A stretch of DNA of 64,000 nucleotides from NCBI GenBank assembly GCA_000181795.3, contig CM012954.1, positions 4,502,304-4,566,303 of the forward strand, written 5' to 3'. This DNA is from Trichinella spiralis. Lineage: Eukaryota; Nematoda; Enoplea; Trichinellida; Trichinellidae. This document shows, piece after piece, positions 51,201 to 62,700 of this stretch (position 1 is its first letter; the number at the start of each line of letters is the position of its first letter). Under the pieces are notes generated by a model. The model searched no databases. It was not told the DNA's origin and saw only the letters and a program-made list of their open reading frames with translations. The translations under genes were made by a program, and so were the position numbers.

Positions 51201-52449
51201 CAATTTATTCGTAAAATGATTCTTCTCTGAGCATAATCAAAGTTGAGTGTTAGGTTATCAAATGTGTGAAAAGTGGGATCCCAATTTTACAGTCAATTTT
51301 TATAGCGTATTTTTGTCATTTCATCCAGGAACATGCAAAATTGTTATTTCATCGTATAATTTAATGTCTAAAAATGCATTGATCGTAGTTTGTCCAAATT
51401 GCATTTAATCAGCTTAAGAAATATTTAGAAAAAAATTTAACTGTTCATTTGGTTAGATTATTTTTTTTACCATCTCGGAAATTTAAGTTTAAAAATTGTT
51501 GTGTAGTTTTATTCAAACTGATGAAATTGACCACGTTAAAGTGTTAATTAGCTTGTACTTGACCATTCGATATGCCAAAAATGGGCGACAGAATTGTTTA
51601 TGTGAAAATTTGTTCCTAACGAAATGATCAATTTGTAAAGTTGAAATGGGATTTTTATAATTTTTACATTTTACTTTGGTTAAATGAAGTCCGTTTTTGA
51701 TTTAACTTGATTATCAAAGTTTGATTGTTTTTGCTTGCATGCTCGATTGATAGTCAGAAGATCTTTCGGGATCGAATGAATCATTATTATTATAATGGTA
51801 GAAAGTGAATTCGACGGGTGGTTGATTTTGTATAAATTTTCCAAATATGAATGAGAAATAATTTGAAATGGAAATTCTTACTTGAGAGGGGCTTTCTGTC
51901 CGTCGTCGTCGTCGTCAGTGGTGTACAGTATTCTTTGGAAAGTTTAGCCTGAGCTATACTTGAATGCTTGGATACGGGTTGGTGGTGTTGGATTTGATGG
52001 TGGCAATTTGATTCGCCAGCGGACAAGCTTTCGAATTTTTGCTTCAACTTGTGCACTGAGGATGAATTGACGGTCGTCTGTGGTCTTTTCGTTTTGTCGG
52101 CCATTGCTTTGGTGAAAGTTTCGCAACGGTCTTGCTGTGACTTTGCAACGACGGCATCGATTTGAACTTTTCCCCTTTGGCATCGCAATGGCTCCGATTG
52201 AATAATACACTGGGAATGGACAGTGTTGGTCAAAAAGCGCCGTCGTAATCTTTGGACAAATCCAGGCCCGTAGGCTTCTTCGTCATTTGGCGAACGAAGA
52301 AGGGCGGTGGTCTCTTTGGTTGGACTTTTCTTCAGCCCATCCTGCGACGAGGATTTCGTGGTACGGAAAAAATCACACTTGGTCGAATAGACTTGCCAAC
52401 GTTTGGTGACTGCAATGTCCGGCTTCGGCCATACGGTCACTGCAGTCAT
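48233..52449 (-). CDS. Unrecognised multi-exon Ser/Thr-rich protein
   Basis: There are at least seven exons on the minus strand. Exon 1 (52449 to about 51887) is basic and Ser/Thr-rich. It has two related short motifs, GFVQRLRRRFL (about 52255) and VHKLKQKFESL (about 52045), and ends in SSK at a GTAAG donor. Later exons read HCCLSAVKTRSLDIPSDR (about 50690), EYVEILKKNAAFYQRDVQGF (about 50040), YAEMTALLEKFRRNRELKEI (about 49740), SKLLNFDETNSND (about 49350), NGAVATPKTLAELRQVATVV (about 48770-48715), SECSSAESDDVSKNYEFDG and SPFQLKDTLVGF, with FGLWTAGADIS near the stop at 48233. A frame change is needed around 48430-48440 that no ordinary intron explains. I do not recognise the family; a cytoskeletal or scaffold protein is a guess. 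Confidence 0.55.
50208..50220 (+). repeat. Poly-G tract, 13 G
   Basis: G run after an A run, inside a long intron of the minus-strand gene. Confidence 0.9.
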
Positions 52450-52684
52450 TGTTTGTTGTTTGTTGTGCAGTTTTAGCAACGTTTGCTTCGTTTCATACCT
52501 TCAAAGAAGAGAAAGTGCAATTATGACTCAGCCAGCAGCAGATAGCAGACGAGCAGAAGGGAAAAATAGGACGCTCGGTATGGGCAAACTTTATAACATT
52601 AACATTAACATGTGACATCGTATGCTTTTGCAGCAATGCAGACAGAGAGAGAAAGAGAGAGTGAGAGCAATCGATAATGGTCAA

Positions 52685-52714
52685 CACACGCATACGCATA
52701 CGCATACGCATACA
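52685..52714 (+). repeat. CATACG hexanucleotide repeat
   Basis: About four and a half copies of CATACG, flanked by GA-rich sequence (about 52643-52665). Confidence 0.85.
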
Positions 52715-54990
52715 CTGGACCCGGTTCAAGCATGCACATACGAAACGATTGGAACGTATTTCGCTTTTCAATGTTGTATTGATTTTCTTTTTTTCTTTTT
52801 TCAACTCTCAACTTTCTCTCTCAAAAAGTCTAAAGCAATTGACAACGAACAACATCTCTTAACTACAAATATGAAATTGTGAAAAAAAATTTATTGAAAA
52901 AAATACAATTTTTTAAAAATACTTTAAAATATAAAAAATAAAAAAATATCATTTTTTAATAATTTTCCAAGATATGAGTGATTTATAACGAGAAAAGAAG
53001 TGTAATGGAAATTGTTCAACTGTAATGGCCCTTGTATATTGTGTTTACTGATCGATTGGAGTTTTGGAGTTGTTTGTTGTGCACATGGTTGTTTGAAAAT
53101 GGACGACCAACAGTATAGAGAATAAAGAACGTTTTGGGGAAAAATTTTATGCCTCCCCCTTCCACATCGATCAGGGGTCGATTTGAGCCAAATATTAAAA
53201 ATTATATTTTCAAAAACTTATGCGAATAATAATAATTTCCTTACTGAAGCTTCGCTTTGACTTTTTCGTCGTCTCTGACCAGTTTTGAACTGCTTGAATA
53301 TTTTAATGATTGGCATTTGAAAAATTTTTCGGCTTTTCACAATAAGAAATGATCAGTTTTGAAAATTCTCTCTCTTCCCCCCCCTCCCCCACTCTCATTC
53401 TGCGTCGTCGATGCAATTAAGCCAAAAACTTGTTTCTTTCTGCATTTGTAAAAAATACGTTTGTATAATTTTCAAAATTATGCAAATTATTTGCAATTTT
53501 TTTCCCGATTAATGCGTATTATTGAAAATATTGAAATTTTATTGTAATTTTTATCTTTTTTTTTTGAACGAAATGAATATGGACTTCCATAATGATGGAG
53601 GAGATGATGTTTAGTTTTGTCACTTGTCTGTGTAGAGTGCTCTTCTTTCGTTTTTATTCTTTTCCTGTCAAAAGTCCCTGTGACACATCTTGTGGACAAA
53701 CTTTTCAAAAATTTCCAGTTCTACTCCAACAAGCATAATTTGAATAGCTTGCCTACTGTAATCAGTACACTGTTATCCGGCAATGTTGAAGCTTTGTCCT
53801 GATTCGGTGCAATTAACCTGAATCGGAGTGTTTTTTTTCTTAAATTCAACTGGCTAATTGAATGAATAACAGTTCAATTGCGATTTTATATGGAGAAATT
53901 AAAGTTGAAATTGATTTATTTGCAACAAGGAAATTGTACACACCACTACTACTTTCACTGAGTTGCATGCTTTGATTGATGCATAAGTAGTGTATAATGT
54001 ATGAATACTTTTTCCGTTTGCTTTATTCTGATTTGAAGTATCTAAATTGAAAGAAATCTTCAAAGCTTCATACATTTGAATCGAATAAAGAAAATCCACC
54101 CCAGTTGTTGTTATTCTTAATTTTTAATATTCAGTGAAGAATTTTACTGTTTTTTTCTCTGCAGACAGTCAGTCAGTCATTCTAGCTTGCTCTGTTACAG
54201 AATGAATAGCTTTTGTTCGGTTATTTATTGACTGACCTTCGGAAAAATGCCTTTGTCAGAAATGTTGAAAATCTGTTCGATTGAACTGATTCAGAGTGAA
54301 AAATGATTGAATTGAATGACTAAAAAATCAATCGGATGATTATGAATTTTTCATTATTCCATAACTGCAACTTAACTGCACACCGAACTTGTAACTTTAT
54401 AACTTTAATCGACCGACTCTAGTAGGAGGTTCGAGATGCGCAGATGGGGGTTGAGGGGAGGAGGTTTGGGAGGAAGCGAAGCCTAGAGGGAATTGAACTC
54501 GACAAAATTTATTTCCAATTTTCGAGAACGTTTGAAATTTTTTATTCATTTGGAAATTATTTAATATATATATATATACAAATATAAAAAAAGCAATGGT
54601 GATTTATCTTACCTTTTTTTTCTTTTAAATTGAAAAGCATTATTAAAAAATAATTATCCACTATGTGTATATATTGTAAAGTTGTGCATGATGGTGGAAG
54701 CAAATATGGATGTGGAGAATTGTTTGCAACAAGTCGGTCTTGAATAGAAGTTTCGTATTTTCAGAAATTATAATTTTGAAGATGAAATGAGAAAAAATTT
54801 TCGGGAAAAAGATTTCATTTCCAACGACTCAGTCTGCGAAATTGGGGAACAGTGGCTTAACGTTGAAAAGTGAAAATTTTTCTTTCAATCAACACTGAAC
54901 AACACTGGCTGCTTGCAACCTTCGGTCAGCCAAGGACATGGCCAGCTTTGTACAATAATCAAACAGTTCAAATAGCAGATGTAAACAACT

Positions 54991-55009
54991 GTTGTTGTTG
55001 TTGTTGTTG
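54991..55009 (+). repeat. GTT trinucleotide repeat
   Basis: About six GTT units in intergenic DNA. Confidence 0.8.
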
Positions 55010-56402
55010 CTACTGTATGAAAAAATCAAATAACCTGCATCATATTGCATGCATAATTCTGCTCAACACTTTTTCCATTATTTCAACATTTTTGCAAAAA
55101 TTTCCATTACTTAATTTTCATTTAAATATATTTCCATTTTTTTCTTTCATCCACGGAAACAATAAATACATTATACTCATATATGTATTTTGTGTGCATG
55201 CAGAATTCATTTGTTAATGTTCGAGCTAAGTGGATTGTACTATTTTATTCGCGTTTGATTGCAATCAACCCTGACTTCAATCCTCAACTGGGACCTACTT
55301 ATGACGGCACTAGTTTTAGCAAATACAAATTGATTAAAATTAAAACAAGATAAATCGTTGCTTCGTTGTTCAGATGTACCAGAACACATATATATTTTTT
55401 TTCGAACATATCAGCTCAACTAGGAAAGATGATCCCTGTGGAATGGTGGGTGTGGCTCGCGCGAGGTTGTCGGCTGCTGGGTTGGCTTTTGGCATTCATG
55501 TTTGGATTTTTATCAAAAATATCTAGCCACTTTTCATTTCAACTTCAACATCTTGAGACACACAAACAACAACGCCAGATTCTAGATTTGATTAACATAA
55601 AACTTTGTATTGTCACGACGTCTTTTGAATATTGACAGAACTTTCAATTCATCATTTTTCTTCGTTATATGCAGTGTGTTATGAATTCTTTTAAAATGAA
55701 TTGACACAAATCAGAAATGAAATGCTTTCTTTTCTGCTTATTATTATTTTTTTGGTTCGTCTAAATTTCGATAGGTTCAAAAGGAAAAATAATTGATTTC
55801 ATATCAATCATTTAAGAAAAAAAAATAACTACATTCTAAAATTATCCATTAAATGTATCATTTGTATGATGTTTGTATGTTTAATTTAAATCTTATTTGC
55901 CCACTTATTTGTTCTGTATAATTCAAGATTTCAAGTCATAGCAGTTTCAATTTCAAATGATCAGAATTTCCCTACTTTGGCCATTTCATTTATAATTTTA
56001 ACTATAATTCGAGACTGAATAACTTCCATATGCAAAACATTTAATTGAATCAGTGGAATGATTTGTAAATGTTCTCAATTCCATTAAGCCGTATAAAAAA
56101 CACTCATGACCCATGTATTTTAACACTTATGAATTATTCTTAAATTTTGAGAAATTGAAACATAATAATGAGGATTGTTTTCTATAAATTTAAGCTTTTT
56201 TTCAAAAGTTTTCAAAGGATTTCTATATATTTTTATTACAATTTCAAAAATGTCATTAATCTTACCGTTCAATTAATTATTCATTTCGATCAACCGAGAT
56301 GAATTATAAATATGATCCGTTTAATACACTTTTTTCATTCATCGAGCAAAATTCATCATATTGATGTCATTCGATGATTGCAATAGCTGCAGCATTAAAA
56401 CT

Positions 56403-56445
56403 GGTGAGTTTTTCTCATGCCGCTTTATTGCGGAAGAAACTCACC
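56403..56445 (+). other. Long imperfect hairpin
   Basis: GGTGAGTTTTTC pairs with GAAGAAACTCACC with a single bulged base. After an internal loop, CGC-TTTATT-GCG closes the tip. The 5' arm contains a consensus splice-donor string (GTGAGT). It lies about 530 bp upstream of the cystatin-like gene. It could be a structured RNA, a regulatory element or chance. Confidence 0.5.
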
Positions 56446-56978
56446 GCCTAACGACAAGTTGCGCAATTTCTTTACAGTTAAATAAATTTGTTTTTTAAAC
56501 AATAGCATTTTACATGTAAAATTTGTTAAAATAATTCATTTTTACATGATATCTGTTATAAGATGAATATGTGGAACAAATGCAGATCATTGCGGAAATA
56601 CTAAATATTACATAATGACGGATGTGAATTTTTATATTACATAATTTCACAATTTCAGTAAATCGTATTTGTTGAGCAAATATTTAAATAATTCATTACG
56701 TGATATTTCAAAGCACAAATTTGATTTTGTATGAGCAACATAAATAGATTTTTATACATTAAATTCTTATACGTGTATTCAGAATTGTTTAAACATAATG
56801 AACGAAATTTACCTTACTTAGATTTGACAAAATGAAAACATAATATTGAAAATACAACGTCTAAATATTTTCATTTGCATTACTGTACGTTTTCATACAA
56901 TCATATTCATATATATATATTTCATTTTTCATGAGAACAACAACAAAGCGCTACGAAGCGATATTAGTACGAGAAAAA

Positions 56979-59702
56979 ATGTACAAATGTATTGTCTTCA
57001 TTGCACTGATAGCAGTACAGCTGACTGCTTCTGTAGCTTCTAAAGTAAGTAAAATATTTTATTTACATATGTGAATTTCATTAAAAAAAATGTTCGAAAT
57101 TGAAAATCTTTCAAAAATTATTCCATTGAAATAAAAATGACAGAAAAGAAAAATTTCTTCACATACAATAAATGACACGTATGAAGTATGCGAATTTATG
57201 AAACGATAATCGTAGATGAGCAAAATTAGTTAAAGAAGTGTTTAACCTGTCTGACGTAGGAAAATACTTTGAAGAGATCAGTCACTTTAAAGCTATCCAA
57301 CTGGTCATTGATATAAATATCTGTTGTTTTATATAAAGAAATTTATTTACATTTATTAATGACATTATTTAATTTTTATATTTAGAACGCATTAGATGAT
57401 GAATCTGCAATCCAAGAAGCCTTGATAACTTTGGATAAACAATCCCACGCGGCATATTTTACAAAGTTGCTGCAAATTATTGCAAGAATAGAAGAAGCTG
57501 ATCAAATTGTATTCAAAATAAATGCTACTAGTACCGTCTGCTCTTCAAAAGTATTTTTTGTTGCGTTATAATTTAGCTCATCGAAAAGAAAGGAAATAAC
57601 TATTCTAGGATGAAGTCATTGATGTTCCTACTGTAAAATCAATCTGTACTGAAAAAATGCCACTCCTTGAATGCACAGTAACTTTGAAAAAGCCTTCTTT
57701 GCAGTATTCAGCAGCCAGCTGCTCTGAGGTAATAATTTATGCTGATTTTAATTTTTAACTTTTAATTTTTTCTTTGAAATGAACTTTACTATTTAATCTG
57801 ACATTGCTCGCCTGAAAATGGAATAAATAGAGTTTATTGAATTTCTTAAACAACAAATTACAAGATGAAACAATACTGTAAAATTATGCAAATTATTTTC
57901 AGACATTTTTTGAAAAATGAGCGTCTTTTTGGACAATTTTATATGAACTGTTTTCAGGTTGATATTTCTTCACTTCCTTTGAAATCTGTAAAATCAGAAA
58001 ATGCTGCTTTAGTGGGAAGTGCGATGCATAGCGTAGAATATGCTCTTTACAGAGTTGACTCAGAGAGAAGATCTGGTTTTTACAAAAAGTTCAAAGATAT
58101 AATTGATGTATCTCAATATGGAATAGTGACTGTGATTGAAGCTAAAGCAGTGGAGACAGATTGTCCAGTTATAGACGTACGTTTTGTGTTTTGGTGGAAC
58201 TTATCATTTTAATAATAAGTTAATTTTTACAAATCAAACTAATCTTTAGGATAACGGTATAGTTGATATACAAGAAGAGTGCAAAGATACAGACGTTTCA
58301 TATAAATGCAAATTTGTCTACTTCAATTCTTATGGATATGACGCTTCAGTGGATTGTTTAAAGGTAAACAAACTGCTTGATTATTATTTGAAATGCTAAT
58401 AAAATTATAAATCAATATTGAAACAACAAAGCTTACCGTTGATTAACATCTGCTGATTTATTTACAGAAGTTATGCGTGCACAGTATTTAATTTTCCTAT
58501 TTAGATCACATCAGATGATTCAAATCATGCAAATGATGAAGAATCTGCAATCCAAGAAGCCTTGATAACTTTTGATAAAGAATCCCATGCGGCATATTTT
58601 ACCAAGTTGCTGCAAATTATTGCAAAAACAGAAGAAGCTGATCAAATTGTATTCAAAATAAATGCTACTAGTACCGTCTGCTCTTCAAAAGTATTTTCTG
58701 TTGCATTATAATTTAGCTCATTGAAAAGAAAGGAAATAACTATTCTAGGATGAAGTCATTGATGTTCCTACTGTAAAATCAATCTGTACTGAAAAAATGC
58801 CACTCCTTGAATGCACAGTAACTTTGAAAAAGCCTTCTCTGGAATATTCAGCAGCCAGCTGCTCTGAGGTAATAATTTATGCTGATTTTAATTTTTAAGT
58901 TTTAATTTTTTCTTTGAAATGAATCTAACTATTTATTATTAATTTGAATTTCACTTAACGCAGCATTAAATTCTACAAAGGAGCATTTCATCAAAGCGAT
59001 CATCACTTGAAAATGGAATAAATAGGGTTTTCAGTGCATTTCTCAAGCAAATAATATCTTTCAACAATCGCAAGATAACATGATAATGTAAAATTATGCT
59101 AATTAATTTTCAGGCATCTTTTTGAAAAATGAGCGTCTTTTGGACAGTTTTATATGAACTATTTTCAGGTTGATATTTCTTCACTTCCTTTGAAATCTGT
59201 AAAGTCGGAAAATGCTGCTTTAGTGGGAAGTGCGATGCATAGCGTAGAATATGCTCTTTACAGAGTTGACTCGGAGAGAAGATCTGGTTTTTACAAAAAG
59301 TTCAAAGATATAATTGATGTATCTCAATATGGAATAGTGACTGTGATTGAAGCTAAAGCAGTGGAGACAGACTGTGCAGTTATAGACGTGCGTTTTGTGT
59401 TTTGGTGGAACTTATCATTTTAATAATAGGTTAATTATTACAAATCAAACAAATCTTTAGGACGACGGTATAGTTGATGTAGAAGAAGACTGCAAAGATA
59501 CGGACGTTTCGTATAAATGCAAATTTGTCTACTTTTATTCTTATGGATATGACGCTTCAGTGGACTGCGTTAAGGTAAACTGATTTATTGTTGTTGTTAC
59601 ACATTCACTGTGAATGGTAATTTAATCGTTAATGGTCGTTAACGGAGATGATCCTGTTTTTTTCTCGTCTAAATCATTTATTATTTTTCATTACAGGTGT
59701 AA
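56979..59702 (+). CDS. Secreted multi-cystatin-like domain protein
   Basis: Exon 1 (56979-57044) gives a signal peptide (CIVFIALIAVQLTASVAS). An ATG 48 bp upstream (56931) is in frame but puts a basic stretch before it. Eight repeat exons and a one-codon last exon follow, all in phase 0. They encode two copies of a module of about 200 residues, each a pair of cystatin-like domains. The first half has EEADQIVFKINATSTVCSSK then CTEKMPLLECTVTLKK. The second has SEYALYRVD-like EYALYRVDSERRSGF, DVSQYGIVTVIEAKAVETDC and CKDTDVSYKCKFVYF. Paired Cys near each domain end match cystatin disulfides. The papain-binding QxVxG motif is degenerate (QIVFK in the first half; absent in the second). Known relatives are multi-cystatin-like proteins among Trichinella secreted antigens. 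Stop TAA at 59700; AATAAA at about 59863. Confidence 0.85.
57401..58363 (+). repeat. Tandem gene-internal duplication, copy A
   Basis: Four exons and three introns nearly identical to copy B (58542-59574). Even introns match closely: the one after 57550 differs from its partner after 58690 at only a few bases. Confidence 0.9.
58542..59574 (+). repeat. Tandem gene-internal duplication, copy B
   Basis: Second copy of the four-exon module. It differs from copy A by a handful of coding substitutions and by a longer third intron (about 58869-59168), whose middle part is not shared. Confidence 0.9.
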
Positions 59703-62700
59703 CATGTATAACATTGAACAGTGCTACAATGAAGCAAAATTATAAAACTATATGCCTCCTAACATTTGGCGTAGCAGCCGTGGTTGTATTGAAGTTAAAG
59801 AAAATTTAACTTTGTCATTAATGCAATACTGCTTATTTTTTGCTTGTAAGAGTTCTCATTTCTGAATAAACATTTCCTAAACTGAATTTTGCCATGAATT
59901 ATGATCAGTTGAAAAATGACTGAAAAGAAGAGATTTTTTTTATTTTTTTCTTACACTACTTCATATTTTTATAACCCTTATGCTATTCTTGGCTATTACC
60001 TCAGCGTACAGTTCAGCTGGTATTGATCCCACTCATACAAGTTTGTGCTTGTTATACGTTGCTTATTTTTAGCATAGAATAACAATGCGGTTCCACAATA
60101 ATGGAAAAACTTTTTTCTGTTTCGCAGTAACGCGCAGAAACCCGAACCCGCAGAAACAATACTGCAGTATCAAGAATTAGTGAATGCAGGCTACAAGGCA
60201 ACGGTAAGAGATTCAGTTGGAGTTTTACGTATTCAGTTCAATGGTATCTTGTTTCTGTTCGTGTATGTAAAACATTGAGACTCTGCAGCCGTGATATGAT
60301 AACCATGTAATTTTTCCGCCATATTTTGCTTTTGATTTTTGGTTTTTCTTTTAATAATAAATAATTAGTGAAAGGAATTTATTCACCATCAAGCTCACAG
60401 AGAAGGTTCGATAAGAAAATTTATATTGTTCGACATGGGAACAAAATGAGCTGTAAAGAAGAGGATTCAGAACTATTTTTTCACTGGTGAGTTTAGTTCA
60501 GTTCGTTTTTTGATCATGAAATGCGTAATTAGAGAACAGAATGTTAGAAATTAATGCAATCTAAAAATACTATAGAATATTATTTAGGTTAAAGTAAAGC
60601 AAATTGTCAAGTAGGAAAATTTCAAAAATAACAGGATTCATATGAAAGCAGGTGCAGAATGGAAGCACAAAAATGGAACGTACCCTCAGAAAATGCAAGC
60701 TTTCATGCCTTAGAAAAGAAAGAGATTGCGATTCTCTTTTGCTATTTGCGCAAATGGGGCGGATAGTTTACAAGCCTAAAAGATTGTAAGCCTATGCTTT
60801 CAGCGCTAAAGACGACGATGCAGGTTCGCTATTTTGTATGTCTCAAACATGTGGACAGTTTTAGCGTTTTCCTTGTTTTGATGTAGAATCAAATATACGG
60901 CTTCAGTTGCACATTAGAGCAGTGGAGGTTTTCACATCACATCAGAATGGGAATTTTAAATCCAGTTAGGTTTCCACAGGTAGGACGTTCCACAGCGGCA
61001 TTGAAAAAATCACAGGGGCTTGCTAGATTCCAAGTGTCAATCCATTTTCCACTGCCGTGCCAGTGGATGCTATGATGCGTCACAATTTCAGCACCTTCAG
61101 CCATTGTTCTTTGTTTGTTGAGTGAAGTTTCTTCTTTTTGATTTCTACTTACTGTTGCTAGTAGATATTTCAGCATCTGCTATCAACTGCTCCAAGTTAC
61201 ATCGGATGCCGCGGCCATTACCTGGTACCTGCTTATTTTCTGCAGCACTGAAATTTTGCATAACGCACCGTGGCCATCATTCCACGTCGGGTTATTTTCT
61301 CTAGACCAGGAATGTATTTTCAGAATGCATTGCTCGTAATACTCCGCAGTAGGTAATTTTCCACAGCACAGAAATTTTGCATAATACACCATGACCATCG
61401 CTGCAAACCAAATGATTTCCGTAAACGCAGCACTTTATTTTCAACATGCAACGCGGCTATTACTTCACATTGAGTCATTTCCCACCGCGCAGCAATGAAT
61501 CTGAGACCATCATCTCCATATCTGTTGAATACGCATCCCAGTGAAGTTCTGTGAAACGGCTCAGCTTCACTGCCTCGAAGGCCCTGTGCCTGCCCTCTTG
61601 TCTTTCAGTTACGATGTCGATTCAGGGCGTATCGTACACTCTAACCACAAATGACGCTTAAAGTTGTCACCCCTAGTGACACTGTTCTCGATACCTCATG
61701 AATAACGATATTGCTATTATTCATTACACTCAATATTACTGTGCATTTTTATGCAGCATTTTAAATTTGAATACTCTTCTTATTATTACAGTTCATGTTC
61801 ATATTATATTTGCATTGTGTTACCATTTCTGTTAGTTATGCTACGCCAATAACCATTGAATCAGAAGCGAAGTAAGCGTATACATAGTAGGCGAACAAAA
61901 ATTTGCGTACATTTTATAGTAAACAAGTTTTACCTCGCCTACTTTTGATTACGTTAAGCAAAGAAAAGTTTTCACGACTGTGAATCTAAAATCTCACTAA
62001 AAGCAATATGCCTGATACAACATTACAATAATAACAATTATGCTATTCTCTACCAATGAAGATCACGGAATTGCTGAAAAAATTATATCAAAAGCAGTTT
62101 CACATACATTAAAAGCTAACACTTGTGGAGAGCTATAGCTACTAAACAAACAAACGGCAAGGCAATGAACGCATCAAAATTTGCATGTTAACGAGACGCG
62201 CATAACAGAGAGAGATGAAATAATTTGAACAAACTTTCGCTTTAACACTTAAACTATATTTCGGGAATACAATGGCTTATAGATGTGCGAAGCAATATTA
62301 TTGTTAGTATTGTAAAGTTCTATCTCATTTCTCGTTGTTTGTGTGATTTTGCATCTACGGTCGCGGAAATTGTTTTCTGATTATAACACAAAGTAAGCGC
62401 ACTATATGTTTAGCATAAGTTGCATGCAAATGTTTATTTACGAAAAGAAAACGAAATATTAATCATAATGTATAACTCATCGAGGTGCATGTTCCGTATA
62501 CTTCGATTCTTTAAAAATTCATGAACTTAATCTTCTTGTGAGGTTGACTTGAAATATTTATAGGCGGATGTTTTCCAGCAACATCAGAATGGAAAACGTT
62601 TTCAAAGGACGTCTGACAAGCATCATCATTTTTATTCAAAATGGCAAATCACGTTATACAACTCTTCAAAAAAGGTTTCTCCAAATGGTGAAAAGACAAT

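Larger units (their letters stand above)
52450..56978. other. Gene-poor 4.5-kb stretch
   Basis: No supported protein gene. The first part (to about 52810) probably carries the 5' UTR of the minus-strand gene, since an AAG|GTATG donor on that strand sits near 52498. It has a (CATACG)n repeat (52685-52714), a C-rich run (about 53374-53391), a GTT repeat (54991-55009) and the hairpin at 56403-56445. Frames in 55366-55635 and elsewhere look accidental. Confidence 0.5.

Noticed and set aside
55366-55635. Open frame with a hydrophobic segment (LARGCRLLGWLLAFMFGF)
   Set aside because: No family resemblance, no splice context and low complexity around it.
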